Part shown: positions 32,884 through 41,179 of the stretch, one piece after another
Layout of the letters: the number at the start of each line of letters is the position of its first letter
How positions within the stretch are numbered: the first letter of the stretch is position 1
Source: Muribaculaceae bacterium
GTDB taxonomy: Bacteria > Bacteroidota > Bacteroidia > Bacteroidales > Muribaculaceae
DNA: 46,956 nucleotides
NCBI GenBank assembly: GCA_017624155.1
Contig: JAGANS010000046.1
Span: 1 to 46,956, forward strand
Direction: 5' to 3'
The notes under the pieces: generated by a model
Told to the model about the DNA's origin: nothing
Databases searched by the model: none
Seen by the model: only the letters and a program-made list of their open reading frames with translations
Program-made: the position numbers and the translations under genes

Positions 32884-33723
32884 TTATTTAACGAAAACCT
32901 TCTCGGCTCCGTTGGCTGTGCGGCGTATATAACAACCCCGTGTCGGCTCTGCCACTCTTTGGCCCTGCAGATTGTAAAATTCGGCTTTACACGAAGTATC
33001 GGAGATCATCACATCCTGCACACCCTGAGTGCCGGGAAGGTAGATAACAGCCTCCGGCGCATTGGCGCCTCCGAGGTCGTCTTCCTCGATTTCATCCCCG
33101 ACATTGACCACCGTCCACATAGGCGTCTGTATGTGTATCTCGCCATTGGCATAAGTGGTGGCAAGATCCGGATGCATCTCATTGACCTCTACGGCTCCGT
33201 CGGGGTCGTCTTTAAAAAAGAGCGCGTAGCCCTCATAATTGAGCACCACATATTCTATAGGAGTCTTGCTTACCGGATGCTGACGCACGATGCCGGTAAA
33301 CTGCGGCATTATGATTACGAGCCTCGGATCTGTCATATCTATGATAAGGTCGCGGCCGCGCTCGCACCGCCCCGCTACGCATCCGAACCATCCCGTCGGA
33401 CTGCACCAGGGCTCGACAATACGTACATATCCCTCGGGAGTGGTGCTGCGCTGAAAGGCGCATTTCATCACGTAGTCGGCAGGATTGATGCGATTGTTGT
33501 CGTCGTCGCGCCATATAGTAGTGAACCAGCCGTCGTAGATGGAGCCTTCGCCCCAGTCTTCCCAGCCGTAATCGTGGCCGTCGATGAGAGTAGGACGGGC
33601 AGATGACATCAGATCGACTTGCACGCCACATTCACGCGCAAACGACCGCTCAGCTTCAACGGGCTGTTGCGCAAGCGTAGTCGGGGCAACTGTCAATAGT
33701 GAAATCAGCAAAAAATGTTTCAT
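32884..33723 (-). CDS. Secreted protein with Bacteroidales-type C-terminal tail, function unknown
   Basis: A 279-residue exported protein with signal peptide MKHFLLISLLTVAPTTLAQQ. The body is rich in Trp, Asp and Gly (YGWEDWGEGSIYDGWFTTIW) with four Cys in the segment near residues 105-122, and I do not recognise a catalytic family. The end, FYNLQGQRVAEPTRGCYIRR followed by EKVFVK, resembles type IX secretion C-terminal signals (YNLxGQ, GxYI, final KVxVK). It also matches tails common in Bacteroidales that may lack a working T9SS. It lies between the OmpA/TPR lipoprotein and the glycosyltransferase, with its own spacer and an inverted repeat upstream. Confidence 0.6.
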   Translation of the reverse strand: MKHFLLISLLTVAPTTLAQQPVEAERSFARECGVQVDLMSSARPTLIDGHDYGWEDWGEGSIYDGWFTTIWRDDDNNRINPADYVMKCAFQRSTTPEGYVRIVEPWCSPTGWFGCVAGRCERGRDLIIDMTDPRLVIIMPQFTGIVRQHPVSKTPIEYVVLNYEGYALFFKDDPDGAVEVNEMHPDLATTYANGEIHIQTPMWTVVNVGDEIEEDDLGGANAPEAVIYLPGTQGVQDVMISDTSCKAEFYNLQGQRVAEPTRGCYIRRTANGAEKVFVK

Positions 33724-33739
33724 AGCAGATAATTGTTAG

Positions 33740-33791
33740 TTTAGGGTATCGAATTTATATATCTACGTTTCAAGTTTTCATATACCCTAAA
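33740..33791. repeat. 10-bp inverted repeat upstream of the secreted protein gene
   Basis: TTTAGGGTAT (33740-33749) and ATACCCTAAA (33782-33791) are perfect complements separated by 32 nt. They lie 17-68 nt upstream of the ATG on the minus strand, so they flank or overlap its promoter. Operator or leader structure are both possible. Confidence 0.45.
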
Positions 33792-33830
33792 TCATATCGA
33801 CCATTTAACATTTATTAAATAACGCCGGCA

Positions 33831-35123
33831 TTAGAAAAGCGCGGCTGAGATACATAGAAAGAGGGTGAAGATCGTTGGCATGGCGACGGGCGATCTGGAG
33901 CGGCCCATATACCACCATATCGATACCGGCACAGGGATGATTACAAAGATCCACTGCCACCAGTGACGGAGCTCAAAATGCTCGACAAACGGATTTTGAA
34001 AAAAAGCGAGCACAAGCAGGCACACCGGAATTGCGATGCCAAAGAAGGCCATTGTGCGGCCGAAGAAGCGTATGACACTCGTACCGCGCAGACTTTCTAT
34101 AATTACTGTGACACCATAGGCCATGAACGGGTATGCCGGCAGCAGACAGTCGCTGCTCGCGCATGGCATGAGACAGCAGAAGAGAATGACCGTGCAGGCC
34201 GTGACCATGGCGAGCATACCGGCAGGCTTGAACGGCCAGTGGCGATAGGTGCCCGCACGGAAGAGTGAAAGCAATGCAAGAAGTGTCCAGGGGAGCATGC
34301 CGAGGAGCAACCAAACGAAATTGTACCGGGACGTCGCATCGTCCGAGCCACCGTACAACGCGCAGGCTATGTCACTGATGGAAAAACCGGGGAATGCATC
34401 TCCGGCACGCTTACAGGCTGCATAATACCATAAGGCGGGTAACATGTATGATACCACACAAAGCAGCAGCATACGGAATACGACCTTGAAAAAATTGTCA
34501 CCGCGCATGAGCAGATAAATGGCGCCGGCCACACATGCAAGGACAGGAGCGAGCGGACCGCCGGTAAGTGTGGCGACAGTAAGGAGGCCGGCAGCTGCTG
34601 CATACCAGCCCACATTGTCGCGCCCGGGCCTCTGCCTTATCTCATGGATGACATATACCGAGCCGACAATGGCAGTTGTGAGAAGCATGTCGGGGCCGGA
34701 GTTCATCGCGGCCCGAAACAGGCCTGACGATGTTGCTGTAACGAGTGCCATGATCAGGGCAAAACGCTCGCCCTGGGCCTTACGGGCCCACACATATCCC
34801 ATCATTATCAGGGCGATAGCAGCAAGAGCTGATGGCAGCCGCGAAATATATTCGTTGACCTCGCCGCCATTGAAAACCCAGGCAAAGACCGCAATTATCC
34901 ATGCAGCGAACGGCGAACGGCAAGTGATGCCGGCGGAACCGCCCGGCAGAATCCAGTCGCCGCCCGGCAATATTGAGCGGGCCAGAACTGCCTCGGCGGC
35001 CTCCGCATCACTGCGAAACGGGGCATCACCAAGCCAGGGTATCCACAGGCATACAAGAGCGATGAACAGCCATAAGCCTGTGGAGGTAAACACTGTATTG
35101 TAGAGTATGCCTCGTTTTTTCAT
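33831..35123 (-). CDS. ArnT-like membrane glycosyltransferase (GT-C fold)
   Basis: A 430-residue integral membrane protein with about ten helices. The first periplasmic loop carries a short acidic motif (FRSDAEAAEAVLARSI near residue 37) in the place where ArnT/PMT relatives have their catalytic Asp/Glu. It is followed by the family-typical SRLPSALAAIALIMMGYVWA. Such enzymes transfer sugars from polyprenyl-phosphate donors to lipid A, proteins or other acceptors. The second helix block retains GGDWILP and the pattern of loop Arg residues. The acceptor cannot be named. It begins 25 nt after the malic-enzyme stop. Confidence 0.72.
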   Translation of the reverse strand: MKKRGILYNTVFTSTGLWLFIALVCLWIPWLGDAPFRSDAEAAEAVLARSILPGGDWILPGGSAGITCRSPFAAWIIAVFAWVFNGGEVNEYISRLPSALAAIALIMMGYVWARKAQGERFALIMALVTATSSGLFRAAMNSGPDMLLTTAIVGSVYVIHEIRQRPGRDNVGWYAAAAGLLTVATLTGGPLAPVLACVAGAIYLLMRGDNFFKVVFRMLLLCVVSYMLPALWYYAACKRAGDAFPGFSISDIACALYGGSDDATSRYNFVWLLLGMLPWTLLALLSLFRAGTYRHWPFKPAGMLAMVTACTVILFCCLMPCASSDCLLPAYPFMAYGVTVIIESLRGTSVIRFFGRTMAFFGIAIPVCLLVLAFFQNPFVEHFELRHWWQWIFVIIPVPVSIWWYMGRSRSPVAMPTIFTLFLCISAALF

Positions 35124-35148
35124 ATCGTGATTTTCAAGGATAAAATAC

Positions 35149-36474
35149 TCAGTGGCAGGACGACTGAGTCTGCATCAGATAGGCGATCATGGCATCATTA
35201 TCGCAGATAATGCTCTCAAGATGGCGGCGATAGGCCTCGAAATCTCTGATATGGTATCGGGCCACGCCGCTTGCCTCGGCAGCCTCTATGATGGCAGGGA
35301 CAACAGTGGTGAGCAGACGGCGATCGAAAGGCTTAGGAAGTATATATTCACGTCCGAAGTGCAGATCTGCAGCGCCGTAAGCCTCGGCAATATCCTCGGG
35401 AACAGGCGCGTGGGCAAGTGCGGCGATGGCAATGGCGGCAGCCTTTTTCATCTCCTCGTTGATGGCGGTGGAGCGACAGTCGAGGGCAGCGCGGAATATA
35501 TAGGGAAAGCCGAGTACATTGTTAATCTGATTTGGATAGTCCGAACGACCTGTCGCAAAAATAAGATCGTCGCGGCTCTCCATAGCCTTCTCGTAGCTGA
35601 TCTCGGGGTCGGGGTTGGCAAGCGCAAACACTATCGGTCGCGGAGCCATTGACTGAATCATTGCAGGTGTGAGAACATCTGCCACCGACAGCCCCACGAA
35701 TACATCGGCTCCGACAAGAGCCTCGGCAAGCGTATGGACATCGTCGCGGTCGGTAGCGAAGTCGCGCTTGAACTTGTTAAGGTCGGTGCGGTCGCGACGG
35801 ATTACGCCGTGCGAATCACACATAACGACGTTCTCGGGCTGAAGGCCAAGCGAACAGTAGAGGCGGGTGCAGGCCATAGCGGCGGCACCGGCACCATTGA
35901 TCACAACTTTGGCCGAGGACAGAGTCTTGCCCTGAATCTCAAGAGCGTTGATGAGGCCGGCGGCCGATATTATGGCTGTGCCGTGCTGGTCGTCGTGCAT
36001 GATCGGTATGCTGCACTCGTCGCGCAGGCGGTTTTCGATCTCAAAACACTCGGGAGCCTTGATATCCTCGAGATTGACACCGCCGAATGTCGGAGCAAGC
36101 GACTTTACGATCTCGACAAAGCGTGCCGGATCAGTTTCATCTATCTCAATATCAAAGGCATCGAGACCGGCAAAAATCTTGAACAGAAGGGCCTTGCCTT
36201 CCATAACCGGTTTGGCGGCTTCGGCACCGATATTACCAAGTCCGAGGACAGCTGTGCCATTGGAAATCACGGCCACGAGATTGCCGCGGTTGGTATACTC
36301 GTAGGAATCGACAGGATGGTCCTTAATCTCAAGGCATGGATATGCGACGCCGGGCGAATAGGCAAGAGCGAGATCGGAAGGATTGCTGTATGGCTTGGTC
36401 GGGACGACCTCGATCTTACCGGGCATAGGATAGCGGTGGTAGTAGAGGGCGTCTTCTTTGGTTACTTTACTCAT
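35149..36474 (-). CDS. NADP-type malic enzyme without phosphotransacetylase domain
   Basis: A 441-residue enzyme that oxidatively decarboxylates malate to pyruvate. The catalytic core is clear: YSPGVAYPC near residue 39, [11 protein letters not shown] near 74, HDDQHGTA near 158 and the Rossmann segment [12 protein letters not shown] near 188. NPDPEI near 285 and [13 protein letters not shown] near 309 are typical of the MaeB class. Most Bacteroidota MaeB proteins carry a further C-terminal domain related to phosphotransacetylase and are about 750 residues. This one ends just after the malic part, so it is the short form. No frameshift remnant is seen downstream. Confidence 0.9.
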   Translation of the reverse strand: MSKVTKEDALYYHRYPMPGKIEVVPTKPYSNPSDLALAYSPGVAYPCLEIKDHPVDSYEYTNRGNLVAVISNGTAVLGLGNIGAEAAKPVMEGKALLFKIFAGLDAFDIEIDETDPARFVEIVKSLAPTFGGVNLEDIKAPECFEIENRLRDECSIPIMHDDQHGTAIISAAGLINALEIQGKTLSSAKVVINGAGAAAMACTRLYCSLGLQPENVVMCDSHGVIRRDRTDLNKFKRDFATDRDDVHTLAEALVGADVFVGLSVADVLTPAMIQSMAPRPIVFALANPDPEISYEKAMESRDDLIFATGRSDYPNQINNVLGFPYIFRAALDCRSTAINEEMKKAAAIAIAALAHAPVPEDIAEAYGAADLHFGREYILPKPFDRRLLTTVVPAIIEAAEASGVARYHIRDFEAYRRHLESIICDNDAMIAYLMQTQSSCH

Positions 36475-36551
36475 GACGTTTTGTGTTTTTTATACTTTGC
36501 GAACAAGATGGATATGCTCAATAATGACAACACGTGAAGCCATGGCAAGGT

Positions 36552-37346
36552 TTACCTGACTGAGTAATCGGGATCGTAAATGGTGTTGAGAATATGAGCG
36601 AGGCGCAGGCCGCCGCGCAGAAACTGCTGCTCGATGACGGAAGTCCAGCGTGCGATCTCGTTGTACATCACTTTTTGGCCAGGTCGGAAGTACTTATAGC
36701 ATCTGGTGGCTATGTCGAATGTCTCGGCGGCCCAGGAGTCGGGCGTACCCTCGATGATGAGAGCCTGCTCGGCGGGAGTGGCGCGGTCGATCTGCTGCTG
36801 CCACTCTGTATAGCTCCACTTATGGGCCGACTCGACGAGGCGCGAGTCCCAGATGGAATGAAGATTGGTGGGTGTGTCAAAAAATTTCATCTTCGTCTTG
36901 TTGCCGCCCAGGTCGGAGAGATGCCCCAGATGCATCGGTTGGTGCAGATCACCCATACAGTGCACCAGAATCTTCATGGCAAGTGCCGCCTGCTGAGGTG
37001 TAGTGGCCGGATCGGCAAGGACATCGATCTGCCCGTTAATGGCCGTGACTACATCGCCCTTGGAGTTGAGCGGAGCATCGGTATAGGCCATTCCCTCGTC
37101 GATATTCTTGTAATGCCAGGTTTTGGTATAGGCCATCTCAAGCTGATGGGAGGCATTGTCGAGCCAGTTGGCCCAGTAGACCATCGATTTGCCGTCGAGA
37201 ATAGAATCGACGGCAGCGAGAGTGCGCGGAGTGAGATGTTTCTCGGCAATGTATGCTGTGACATCGTGACCTTTCTGGCTCCAGGCGGAGGCCGCGAGCA
37301 CTGATGCCGCGGCAATAACAGTAAGTATGAGTTTTTTCATTATCAT
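36552..37346 (-). CDS. S1/P1-type zinc nuclease
   Basis: A 264-residue exported nuclease. The signal peptide ends at ASA, so the mature protein starts with Trp (WSQKGHDVTAYIAE); the N-terminal amino group and His next to it are zinc ligands in this family. Further ligands appear in NWLDNASHQ, HCMGDLHQPMHLGHL and NLHSIWDS. S1/P1 nucleases cut single-stranded DNA and RNA in three-zinc sites, and in a gut bacterium could scavenge nucleotides. Two ATGs, at 37346 and 37340, are possible. The promoter faces that of ilvA across a very short gap. Confidence 0.9.
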   Translation of the reverse strand: MIMKKLILTVIAAASVLAASAWSQKGHDVTAYIAEKHLTPRTLAAVDSILDGKSMVYWANWLDNASHQLEMAYTKTWHYKNIDEGMAYTDAPLNSKGDVVTAINGQIDVLADPATTPQQAALAMKILVHCMGDLHQPMHLGHLSDLGGNKTKMKFFDTPTNLHSIWDSRLVESAHKWSYTEWQQQIDRATPAEQALIIEGTPDSWAAETFDIATRCYKYFRPGQKVMYNEIARWTSVIEQQFLRGGLRLAHILNTIYDPDYSVR

Positions 37347-37359
37347 AAGTGTTATAGCG

Positions 37360-37387
37360 CAAAGTTACAAAAAAATTTGTATATTTG
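37360..37387. promoter_or_regulatory. Divergent promoter pair for the nuclease gene and ilvA
   Basis: The minus-strand -7 box TAACTTTG is at 37360-37367 and the plus-strand -7 box TATATTTG at 37380-37387. Only 12 nt separate them. The -33 position of each would lie on or near the other's -7, so simultaneous polymerase binding looks difficult. Confidence 0.6.
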
Positions 37388-37409
37388 CGGTACATAAAAA
37401 ACCGATCCT

Positions 37410-38606
37410 ATGCTTGATATTAGCGAAATCTTCAATGCGGCCGCAGTCCTGAAAGGCGTAGCCCGCAAGACCGACATAATTCCGGCCCCTAAACTCACAA
37501 GCGACTGCCAACTGTATCTCAAGACCGAGAACCTGCAGCTGACGGGCTCGTTCAAACTCAGAGGCGCATATTATAAAATATCCCAGCTCAGCGATGAGGA
37601 GAAAGCCCGCGGCGTAATCGCCTGCTCGGCCGGTAATCATGCTCAGGGCGTGGCACTTGGTGCGACCCACAACGGCATTAAGGCACTGATATGCCTTCCC
37701 GCCGGCGCTCCTATATCCAAAGTAGAGGCTACCAAGGGCTATGGCGCCGAGGTATGCCTCGTCCCCGGCGTATACGACGATGCCTATGCCAAGGCCATCG
37801 AGCTCCAGAAAGAGCGCGGATACACGCTCGTTCATCCTTTTGATGACGAAAAGGTCATAGCCGGCCAGGGAACAATAGGCCTGGAAATACTTGAGCAGCT
37901 GCCCGATGTGGAGGCCGTTGTTGTACCCATCGGCGGCGGCGGCCTGATATCGGGCGTGGCATTCGCGATAAAGACACTGCGGCCCGACGTGAAGGTATAC
38001 GGCGTGCAGGCCGCCGGCGCGCCGTCGATGGAGCGATCGGTGCACGAAGGACATCCCGTACACCTCGACTCGGTATCGACCATCGCCGACGGCATTGCAG
38101 TTAAGGAACCCGGCACCAACACCTATGAGCTCTGCAAGAAATACGTCGACGAAATAGTAACCGTAAACGATGACGAGACTGCAGCCGCTATTTTGGCCCT
38201 GATGGAGCGCCAGAAGGTAGTGGCCGAGGGCGCAGGCGCCGTGGCCGTGGCAGCGGTGATGTTCCACAAGTTGCCTGTTGAGGGCAAAAAGGTGGTGTGC
38301 CTGGTTTCGGGAGGCAACATCGACGTGAATACCCTCAACCGCGTGATTACCCGCGGCCTTGCAAAGAGCGGGCGCAACTTCACCTTCATCATTGAGCTCT
38401 ACGACAAACCAGGGCAGCTGTCGGGCGTGCTACACGCCATCGCCGACCAGGGCGCCAACGTGATATCTGTCACACACGAGCGCCTGAACGCCAACACTGA
38501 GATAAACGGATGCTCGATACGCCTTGAACTGGAGACTCGTGATCCGGCACACATCGACCAGATCAGGAAGGCCCTTACCGACGCCGGATTCCATGTACTG
38601 AACTGA
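37410..38606 (+). CDS. ilvA: Threonine dehydratase (IlvA/TdcB) with ACT domain
   Basis: A 398-residue PLP enzyme that converts threonine to 2-oxobutanoate and ammonia, feeding isoleucine synthesis or threonine breakdown. The PLP lysine is K49 in TGSFKLRGAY. The phosphate-binding glycine loop is PIGGGGLISG near residue 172, and SAGNHAQGVALGA near 72 holds the pyridine-contacting Asn. The C-terminal 70 residues (FTFIIELYDKPGQL on) form one ACT domain, the type of sensor that binds isoleucine or valine. The 400-residue length fits the single-ACT form. A SPOR lipoprotein gene follows after 2 nt. Confidence 0.93.
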   Translation: MLDISEIFNAAAVLKGVARKTDIIPAPKLTSDCQLYLKTENLQLTGSFKLRGAYYKISQLSDEEKARGVIACSAGNHAQGVALGATHNGIKALICLPAGAPISKVEATKGYGAEVCLVPGVYDDAYAKAIELQKERGYTLVHPFDDEKVIAGQGTIGLEILEQLPDVEAVVVPIGGGGLISGVAFAIKTLRPDVKVYGVQAAGAPSMERSVHEGHPVHLDSVSTIADGIAVKEPGTNTYELCKKYVDEIVTVNDDETAAAILALMERQKVVAEGAGAVAVAAVMFHKLPVEGKKVVCLVSGGNIDVNTLNRVITRGLAKSGRNFTFIIELYDKPGQLSGVLHAIADQGANVISVTHERLNANTEINGCSIRLELETRDPAHIDQIRKALTDAGFHVLN

Positions 38607-38608
38607 CC

Positions 38609-39106
38609 ATGCGACGTCTACTTGCAATAATACTAATCGCGGCCGCTTTGGGCGGATGCAAGACATCGGAAGCCAACTACCGGGCAGCCTACGAGAAGGC
38701 CGTCGCAGGCCGCGACAGTTCCGACGCCATCGAGAATACCATCTACGGTGCCAAGCGGCGCGACATGGATTCGCGTATGATAATCGCCGGCGGCGACAGC
38801 GTGGAGGCACGTGTGCAGCGCGTGGCGGTGACCGAGGGTGGCGGTGGCATCAGCGAATATCTGCACGCCTACAATGTAGTTGTGGGACAGTTCAAGCAGC
38901 GGTTCAACGCGGTGTCGATGCGCGACAGGCTGGCCGACTCGGGCTATCCGCGGGCATTCGTGGTGCAGAACGGCGAGCCTTACTATTATGTAGTATTATC
39001 GTCGCATGATACGCAGGCCGAGGCCGTGAAGGCACTGAAATCGATACCCACGGAATTCCCGGTGGCAATGAAGGCCCCGTTGCCATACATATTGTGCAGG
39101 CCATGA
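38609..39106 (+). CDS. SPOR-domain lipoprotein
   Basis: A 165-residue lipoprotein. The signal peptide ends with ALGGC (C17). Residues about 85-155 form a SPOR domain: YNVVVGQFKQRFNAVSMRDR, then RAFVVQNGEPYYYVVLSSH and EAVKALKSI. SPOR domains bind septal peptidoglycan lacking stem peptides, so the protein probably localises at the division site. It follows ilvA by only 2 nt and likely shares its transcript, with no obvious functional connection. A terminator hairpin lies 14 nt after the stop. Confidence 0.87.
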   Translation: MRRLLAIILIAAALGGCKTSEANYRAAYEKAVAGRDSSDAIENTIYGAKRRDMDSRMIIAGGDSVEARVQRVAVTEGGGGISEYLHAYNVVVGQFKQRFNAVSMRDRLADSGYPRAFVVQNGEPYYYVVLSSHDTQAEAVKALKSIPTEFPVAMKAPLPYILCRP

Positions 39107-39120
39107 CATTAAAATGACTA

Positions 39121-39152
39121 CAGCCGCGGTTCCTCTGATGGGGCCGCGGCTG
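39121..39152. terminator. Bidirectional terminator between SPOR and acyl-CoA synthetase genes
   Basis: CAGCCGCGG (39121-39129) pairs with CCGCGGCTG (39144-39152) around a 14-nt loop. It separates two convergent genes. Confidence 0.8.
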
Positions 39153-39179
39153 CTGTATTATATTGTATGTGATAGAGAC

Positions 39180-40985
39180 TTAGGCGTACATAGCCTCGAT
39201 CTGGTGTGCGTAACGATTGTTGATAACGGGACGGCGGAGCTTCAGCGTATTGGTGAGTTCGCCGTTCTCAATAGTGAATTCCTGCGGGAGAAGAACAAAT
39301 TTCTTGATTTTCTCAAAGCCCGCGAGGCCGCGCTGCAGGCGTTCGATACGCTCGGCAAAGAACTTGCGGATCTCGGAGTTATCGACAAGATCGTCGATGC
39401 TGCGGAATGCTATCTTGTGGCGCCGGGCATAATCCTTAAGAGCCTCAAAAGCCGGAATGATGATTGCCGACACATACTTACGGTTGTCGCCGATCACGGC
39501 GACCTGCTCGATATAGCGGTCCTCGCCAAGACGGCTCTCAATGGCCTGTGGCGCGATGTACTTGCCGTTGGATGTCTTGAAGAGGTCCTTGATGCGTTCG
39601 GTAAGGACGATCGCGCCGTCGGAATTGATGTAGCCGGCATCGCCGGTACGAAACCAGCCGTCATCGGTGAATGCCTTCTCGGTGTCATCGGGACGATTGT
39701 AGTAACCGCTCATCACAGTGGGACCCTTTATCTGAATCTCGCTGTCGGCGCCGATACGCACCTGCACATGCGGGATCGGGGTGCCGACTGTGCCGACCTC
39801 ATAACCGACCGGAGGATAACACGACACGGTAGCAGTAGTTTCACTAAGGCCGTAACCTATTACTATATTGACGCCGATCGACTTGAAAAAATCGACGATA
39901 TTGGCCGAAAGAGGCGCACCGGCAGTCGGGAATATATTGCCGTTCTCGACGCCCATTGCCTTGCGTATCGGGCCGAATACCTTGCTGTCGAAAAAGCGAT
40001 ACTGCATCTCAAGTAGCATAGGTACACGCTTGCCGAGACGCTTATAACACAAATTACGCGAAGCCCCTACCCTGAGCGCCTTGAGGACAAGTTTCTTGCG
40101 GAAGCCTGTGGCACGCGACAGCTTGTCCTGAATGGCGGCATAGGCTTTCTCCCAAAAGCGCGGGACGCTGCACATCGTGGTGGGACGCACCTCGCGCAAT
40201 GTGTCCTGAATAATTTTAGGGTTGCTGTTGATATAAATCTCGATGCCGCGATAGAGGCAGAAATAGCTCCATGCTTTCTCGAAGATATGACTCAGCGGAA
40301 GGAAAGAGAGCGATGTGTCGCTGTCAGAGACCATCGACAGGTATTGCCGGTGAATCTCAAGGCAGGCGTTGAAGCATGAGTGAGGCAGCATGGCTCCTTT
40401 AGGCTCTCCGGTGGTGCCGGAGGTATATATTAGAGTAGCGAGATCCTCGGGGACGGCGGCTGCGCGGCGCTGTGCGACCTCGTCGCGACACATTGGCGAT
40501 GCAGCTGCTCCGAGGGCGATAAGCGACGCGAAGGACATGCAGCGGCAGTCGGTCGGATCAAGATCCACGGCCGGATCATAAACTATGAGTTTCTCGAGCC
40601 GCGGACAACGGGGTGCCACATCGAGAAGGATTTCATACTGGGTGCGGTTGCCGGCAAAGGCAAAGCGTGCACCGGCATCGTTCAATATATATTCAACCTG
40701 CTCCGGACTGCTTGTGGCATACAGAGCCACGGGGACGGCACGGTTGTGGTAAGCGGCAAAATCGGTGATGAGTATCTCGGGACAATTAGCAGAGAAGACG
40801 GCAAGCATGTCGGCCGGGCGGAGGCCGAGCGTCTCAAGCGCGTAAGAGACATTGTCGACATCGGCGGCAAACATGCTCCACGTGCGGGGCACCCATGTTC
40901 CATCGTCATCGCGATAACGATATGCCACCCGGTCGGGTGAATCATTGCGCCGGTTCTCTATCAGGTCTGTCAGTATATTAGCCAT
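39180..40985 (-). CDS. Long-chain acyl-CoA synthetase (AMP-forming)
   Basis: A 601-residue member of the ANL superfamily. It activates fatty acids to acyl-CoA through an acyl-AMP intermediate. I chose ATG 40985; a TTG 11 codons upstream gives non-homologous residues. The AMP-binding P-loop is LIYTSGTTGEPKGAM near residue 175, and FLPLSHIFEK, YGLSETTA (near 375) and GWFRTGDAGYI (near 435) follow in order. The hinge-region lysine is in LFKTSNGKYIAPQAIE near 460. No thioester-transfer domain is fused. It has its own promoter and stands alone as an operon. Confidence 0.93.
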   Translation of the reverse strand: MANILTDLIENRRNDSPDRVAYRYRDDDGTWVPRTWSMFAADVDNVSYALETLGLRPADMLAVFSANCPEILITDFAAYHNRAVPVALYATSSPEQVEYILNDAGARFAFAGNRTQYEILLDVAPRCPRLEKLIVYDPAVDLDPTDCRCMSFASLIALGAAASPMCRDEVAQRRAAAVPEDLATLIYTSGTTGEPKGAMLPHSCFNACLEIHRQYLSMVSDSDTSLSFLPLSHIFEKAWSYFCLYRGIEIYINSNPKIIQDTLREVRPTTMCSVPRFWEKAYAAIQDKLSRATGFRKKLVLKALRVGASRNLCYKRLGKRVPMLLEMQYRFFDSKVFGPIRKAMGVENGNIFPTAGAPLSANIVDFFKSIGVNIVIGYGLSETTATVSCYPPVGYEVGTVGTPIPHVQVRIGADSEIQIKGPTVMSGYYNRPDDTEKAFTDDGWFRTGDAGYINSDGAIVLTERIKDLFKTSNGKYIAPQAIESRLGEDRYIEQVAVIGDNRKYVSAIIIPAFEALKDYARRHKIAFRSIDDLVDNSEIRKFFAERIERLQRGLAGFEKIKKFVLLPQEFTIENGELTNTLKLRRPVINNRYAHQIEAMYA

Positions 40986-41082
40986 ATTCAGAGGGTCTAA
41001 ACTATTGGAAACCGTCAAGCCGAGGCTTGAGGCAGAAGTACAGATTTGAAACTGAAGAGTCAGATTTCATATAAATCCAAGA

Positions 41083-41090
41083 CAAAGGTA
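41083..41090 (-). promoter_or_regulatory. Promoter -7 box of the acyl-CoA synthetase gene
   Basis: CAAAGGTA on the plus strand reads TACCTTTG on the minus strand, giving a leader of about 90 nt before the ATG at 40985. Confidence 0.6.
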
Positions 41091-41144
41091 AGGCCTTTAT
41101 CCGTAAAAATATAACATCGGGCATGACAAAACGACGTGGCGTTA

Positions 41145-41174
41145 ACAATTATTGACAATTTGCACAATAATTGT
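41145..41174. repeat. 10-bp inverted repeat after the MATE gene
   Basis: ACAATTATTG (41145-41154) and CAATAATTGT (41165-41174) are perfect complements around a 10-nt spacer, 6 nt beyond the MATE stop on the minus strand. It is AT-rich and lacks a T-run, so it is a poor intrinsic terminator. An RNA 3' end structure or a regulator site is possible. Confidence 0.4.
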
Positions 41175-41179
41175 ATAAA

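Noticed and set aside
35734-36537. A 267-codon open frame antisense to the malic enzyme.
   Set aside because: Same reason: it mirrors a conserved enzyme, starts inside it and has no promoter or recognisable motif.
39114-40016. A 300-codon open frame antisense to the acyl-CoA synthetase gene.
   Set aside because: It lies fully inside a well-conserved gene on the other strand, shows no domain, and GC-rich coding DNA often leaves antisense frames open.
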